From positions 620,001 through 684,000 of the forward strand of contig NZ_AP014879.1 of assembly GCF_002355735.1 (NCBI RefSeq): DNA of 64,000 bases, read 5' to 3'. Positions 60,796-64,000 of this stretch are shown one piece after another. This DNA is from Sulfuricaulis limicola (GTDB lineage: Bacteria > Pseudomonadota > Gammaproteobacteria > Acidiferrobacterales > Sulfurifustaceae). Below the pieces are notes generated by a model that saw only the letters and a program-made list of their open reading frames with translations, made no database searches and was not told the DNA's origin. The stretch's first letter is position 1. Each line of letters starts with the position of its first letter. Both the position numbers and the translations under genes were made by a program.

Positions 60796-62014
60796 GGCGT
60801 GTGCTCAGGTCGGCCTCGGCCTGCACCTTGGAACGCAGCAGGTACTCGGAGATATGCACCCAAGGCGTGCGTTTTTCCGAGATGACGTCGGATATCCTGC
60901 GCGAGAATCGCCCATAGCTCAGCGTCCCGTCCTGCATCACGATCGCGGCGGTATGCTCGAGAAAGGGGATCAGACCTTCGATCATTTTCAGCTTCTCGCG
61001 CTTGCTGCGGATGTCCTTGTCCTCCTCCTTGGCCTCGAAATACGCCTCCGAATTGTCGAACATGGTTTCGATGGCCTTGTTGAGGTTGTTGCAGTCGAGG
61101 CTGAGCATCCCGTAGGAATGCTGATACAGCCTGAACAACTCCAGCACGATGTCCTTGAGGTGCAGCAGGCGCGGGTGCGCGCGCAGGGCCCGGGAGAACA
61201 GGGTGAACACGTCGTCGTACTCGACCTTGGGCCTTGGTTTTTTGTTCTTCGGCGTGACCGAATACGATGAAACCGTCATCGAGATACTGTTGGAATCTTC
61301 GCTCTTTTCCCGCATCGAGGGGTTCTTGGCCATCTGGCACATGGCCCGGATATCTTCGAGCTGCTCCAGGATTTCCTCGGCCTTGTTGTGGGCGTCGCGC
61401 TGGGCGAACTGGAGGTTGCTCTCGGCCTCGCTGTAGTCGAAGGAGCTGACGACGTTCCGCCGGATGCGGTTTTCGACCTCGCTGCCGGCCTTGGAGCCGA
61501 GCACGCCGGAAAGACGCTGCTTCAGGCGCTCGCGCGCGTCCATGGCGATGCGGTAGATGCTGGCGTAACGCGCCTCGGTCTCGCGCAACTCGACGTACTG
61601 GCGCATGTTGTCGTCAAAGGACCCCATTTTCTGCAACAGCGCCTGCGAGAACGACAGGAACGGACCGGCGAAGGCGGCGTTTTCCTCGGCGCTCAGGGTC
61701 ATCGTGGCCAGGGCCTGCTTGTAGGCGACGACCCTGGCGTCCACCGTCTGCACGCCGCGGGTGATGCCGGACAGGACGCTGGAGATGCTGGCGAACGACT
61801 GATGAATCTGCTTGGTCGTTTTGAGGATGTCGATCAGCTTGCGCAGCATGGTCTCTTCGCCGCTGGTGTGCAGGAACAGCGCCTGCAGGCTGTTCTTGGC
61901 ATCCTCCAGCTGGTCCGGCCGCAGCAGCGCGTGTTCCTCGATGAAGGCCAGCGCCGTCATCGAGACGAGCGCCTCGCGGTACTGTGGTTCGGCCGGTTTG
62001 TCTTCGAGTCTCAT
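60791..62014 (-). CDS. Helical hypothetical protein
   Basis: Cytoplasmic-looking protein of 407 residues from an ATG at 62014 (ATG codons upstream in the open frame look non-coding). It is almost entirely helical (IDILKTTKQIHQSFASISSVLSGITRGVQ; EEILEQLEDIRAMCQMAK). No membrane segment or catalytic motif is evident. It could be a large filament- or scaffold-like protein. It is followed by element H at a convergent junction. The 239-base spacer upstream, shared with htpX, has no other gene. Confidence 0.7.
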   Translation of the reverse strand: MRLEDKPAEPQYREALVSMTALAFIEEHALLRPDQLEDAKNSLQALFLHTSGEETMLRKLIDILKTTKQIHQSFASISSVLSGITRGVQTVDARVVAYKQALATMTLSAEENAAFAGPFLSFSQALLQKMGSFDDNMRQYVELRETEARYASIYRIAMDARERLKQRLSGVLGSKAGSEVENRIRRNVVSSFDYSEAESNLQFAQRDAHNKAEEILEQLEDIRAMCQMAKNPSMREKSEDSNSISMTVSSYSVTPKNKKPRPKVEYDDVFTLFSRALRAHPRLLHLKDIVLELFRLYQHSYGMLSLDCNNLNKAIETMFDNSEAYFEAKEEDKDIRSKREKLKMIEGLIPFLEHTAAIVMQDGTLSYGRFSRRISDVISEKRTPWVHISEYLLRSKVQAEADLSTRL

Positions 62015-62253
62015 GGTGGCGCGGCGAGTACGGCATTCCTGGAATGGCACAGCCAGACAGGGTGATTGAAAAGTGCGGACTGGCTTTGTCCAGGCGCTTC
62101 ATTATAAATTATAGAGCACTTACGCGGGGTTACCGGCTGTCCGGAATAACGAAGCAGATGGCTGGCACCGGCGATCACGGGGATTGAACTTGCGCGGCGC
62201 CGACCCCATCTAACAGCCGGAAATGGTTTAACTGACTGGAGAATCCAAATCTT

Positions 62254-63138
62254 ATGAAGCGCATATTGCTGTTCGTGGGGACCAACATCGCCGTCCTGCT
62301 GGTGCTCAGCATCACGGCCAGTATCCTGATTCGCGCGCTGGGCATCGAGGAGATGCCGGGCGGACTGAATCTGCAGTCACTCATCGTCTTCGCCGCGGTG
62401 CTCGGTTTCGGCGGCTCGTTCATCTCGCTCGCCATGTCCAAATGGATGGCCAAGCGCGCCACCGGCGCCATGGTCATCGAGCAGCCGCGCAACGCCACCG
62501 AGCAGTGGCTGTTCGAGACGGTGCGGCGCCAGGCCAAGCAGGCCGGCATCGGCATGCCGGAAGTGGCGGTTTACGACGCCCCGGACATCAATGCCTTCGC
62601 CACCGGCATGAAGCGGGACGCGGCGCTGGTCGCGGTCAGCACCGGCCTGTTGCAGTCCATGGACAAGGACGAGGCCGAGGCAGTGCTGGGCCATGAAATC
62701 ACGCACGTCGCCAACGGCGACATGGTGACGCTGGCGCTGATCCAGGGCGTGGTCAACACCTTCGTGATCGTGCTGTCGCGCGTGGTCGGTTATTTCGTCG
62801 ACCGCGTGCTGCTCAAGAACGAGCGCGGTTATGGCATAGGCTTTTATGTCAGCACCATGGTGGCGCAAGTTGTGCTCGGCATCCTGGCGAGCATGATCGT
62901 CATGTGGTTCAGCCGCCAGCGCGAATTCCGCGCCGACCGCGGCGGCGCCAAACTGGCCGGCCGCGAGAAGATGATCGCCGCGCTCGAACGCCTCAAGGCG
63001 GCGCACGAACCGGCGCAACTGCCCGACCAGATGGCTGCCTTCGGCATTTCCGGCGGACGGGAAGGCGGCTGGAAGCATCTGTTCATGTCGCACCCGCCGC
63101 TGGACGAGCGCATCGCCGCCCTGCAACAGGCGCGCTGA
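62254..63138 (+). CDS. htpX: HtpX membrane zinc metalloprotease
   Basis: Inner-membrane protease that removes misfolded membrane proteins. It has 294 residues, with two N-terminal transmembrane segments (about 5-55) and further ones near 160-215. The zinc motif HEITH (His147, Glu148, His151) and the downstream [10 protein letters not shown] Glu-bearing segment are intact. An intrinsic terminator follows it. Confidence 0.96.
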   Translation: MKRILLFVGTNIAVLLVLSITASILIRALGIEEMPGGLNLQSLIVFAAVLGFGGSFISLAMSKWMAKRATGAMVIEQPRNATEQWLFETVRRQAKQAGIGMPEVAVYDAPDINAFATGMKRDAALVAVSTGLLQSMDKDEAEAVLGHEITHVANGDMVTLALIQGVVNTFVIVLSRVVGYFVDRVLLKNERGYGIGFYVSTMVAQVVLGILASMIVMWFSRQREFRADRGGAKLAGREKMIAALERLKAAHEPAQLPDQMAAFGISGGREGGWKHLFMSHPPLDERIAALQQAR

Positions 63139-63162
63139 GCGTGACATATTGGTGAACCGGAA

Positions 63163-63197
63163 CCCGCTGCGTGAAAACGCAGCGGGTTTTTCGTTTT
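63163..63197 (+). terminator. Intrinsic terminator after htpX
   Basis: CCCGCTGCGT and ACGCAGCGGG (10-bp stem, loop GAAA, 63163-63186) are followed by TTTTTCGTTTT. It is a strong terminator. Confidence 0.9.
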
Positions 63198-63293
63198 CAG
63201 GCGAGAATGCAGCCGGCCGACAGCAACTAATATTCAAAAGCGCGGTCGCAATACCGACATCATGGGGCCCCCATGACTTCCGGGAGAACAGGC

Positions 63294-64000
<707 letters not shown>

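Overview
The window looks like chromosomal backbone of a GC-rich gammaproteobacterium. Three blocks point that way: lptM-lysA with dapF-DUF484-xerC close behind, hemC-hemD-hemX-hemY, and a LytTR/LytS (AlgR/AlgZ-type) pair next to argH. A sulfur- or iron-oxidiser-like order such as Acidiferrobacterales would fit, but that placement is inference. I see no tRNA, rRNA, CRISPR array, transposase, integrase (other than the housekeeping XerC) or prophage genes. Nearly all genes are intact; only the two at the window edges are cut.

Layout. 1-3.1 kb: a truncated double-PAS sensor and a dynamin-like GTPase. 3.2-8.1 kb: mutM, then a Gld-like ABC exporter operon (ATPase, permease, auxiliary protein, DUF4340 protein). 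8.4-10.8 kb: an exported six-cysteine protein behind a probable sigma-54 promoter, a 2Fe-2S flavoreductase and two small proteins. 10.9-15.0 kb: hemCDXY, followed by a hairpin-packed spacer. 15.3-18.3 kb: one LytTR regulator with two tandem LytS-type kinases. 18.7-21.6 kb: argH, a GGDEF cyclase and a MazG-like hydrolase. 21.6-24.7 kb: an ECF-type sigma factor operon with DUF3619 and DUF3106 partners, then small genes. 24.8-29.2 kb: a SagB-type tandem nitroreductase protein, lon and a zinc-ribbon protein. 29.2-36.8 kb: cyaY, a saccharopine-dehydrogenase-like protein, then lysine/cell-wall and dif-recombination genes. 36.9-44.2 kb: TetR, an S24-like protein, cyclopropane synthase, envelope proteins, cold-shock protein, a small EamA protein and amtB. 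44.4-55.5 kb: rhodanese plus GGDEF/EAL, slyD, yjbQ with an S9 peptidase, an HTH-ferredoxin-reductase fusion, and an RRM protein with a DEAD-box helicase. 55.6-64 kb: endonuclease V, an outer-membrane protein, a CBS protein, marC, HD-GYP, dodecin, a DUF2007 protein, a helical unknown, htpX and the start of msrP.

Working together, the genes cover heme and lysine/arginine synthesis, protein quality control (Lon, HtpX, SlyD, MsrP), DNA repair (MutM, endonuclease V), RNA remodelling, and three cyclic-di-GMP enzymes (GGDEF, GGDEF-EAL, HD-GYP).

The most unusual structure is not a gene. Eight intergenic inverted repeats differ in sequence but share one architecture: each arm is built from tandem 7-nt, 9-nt or roughly 10-nt units. 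Six of them sit at convergent gene ends. Every convergent junction in the window that has room carries either one of these elements or an ordinary intrinsic terminator. Other points of interest are three sigma-54-type promoters, the HTH-ferredoxin-reductase fusion, and a minus-strand terminator upstream of argH with no gene to serve.
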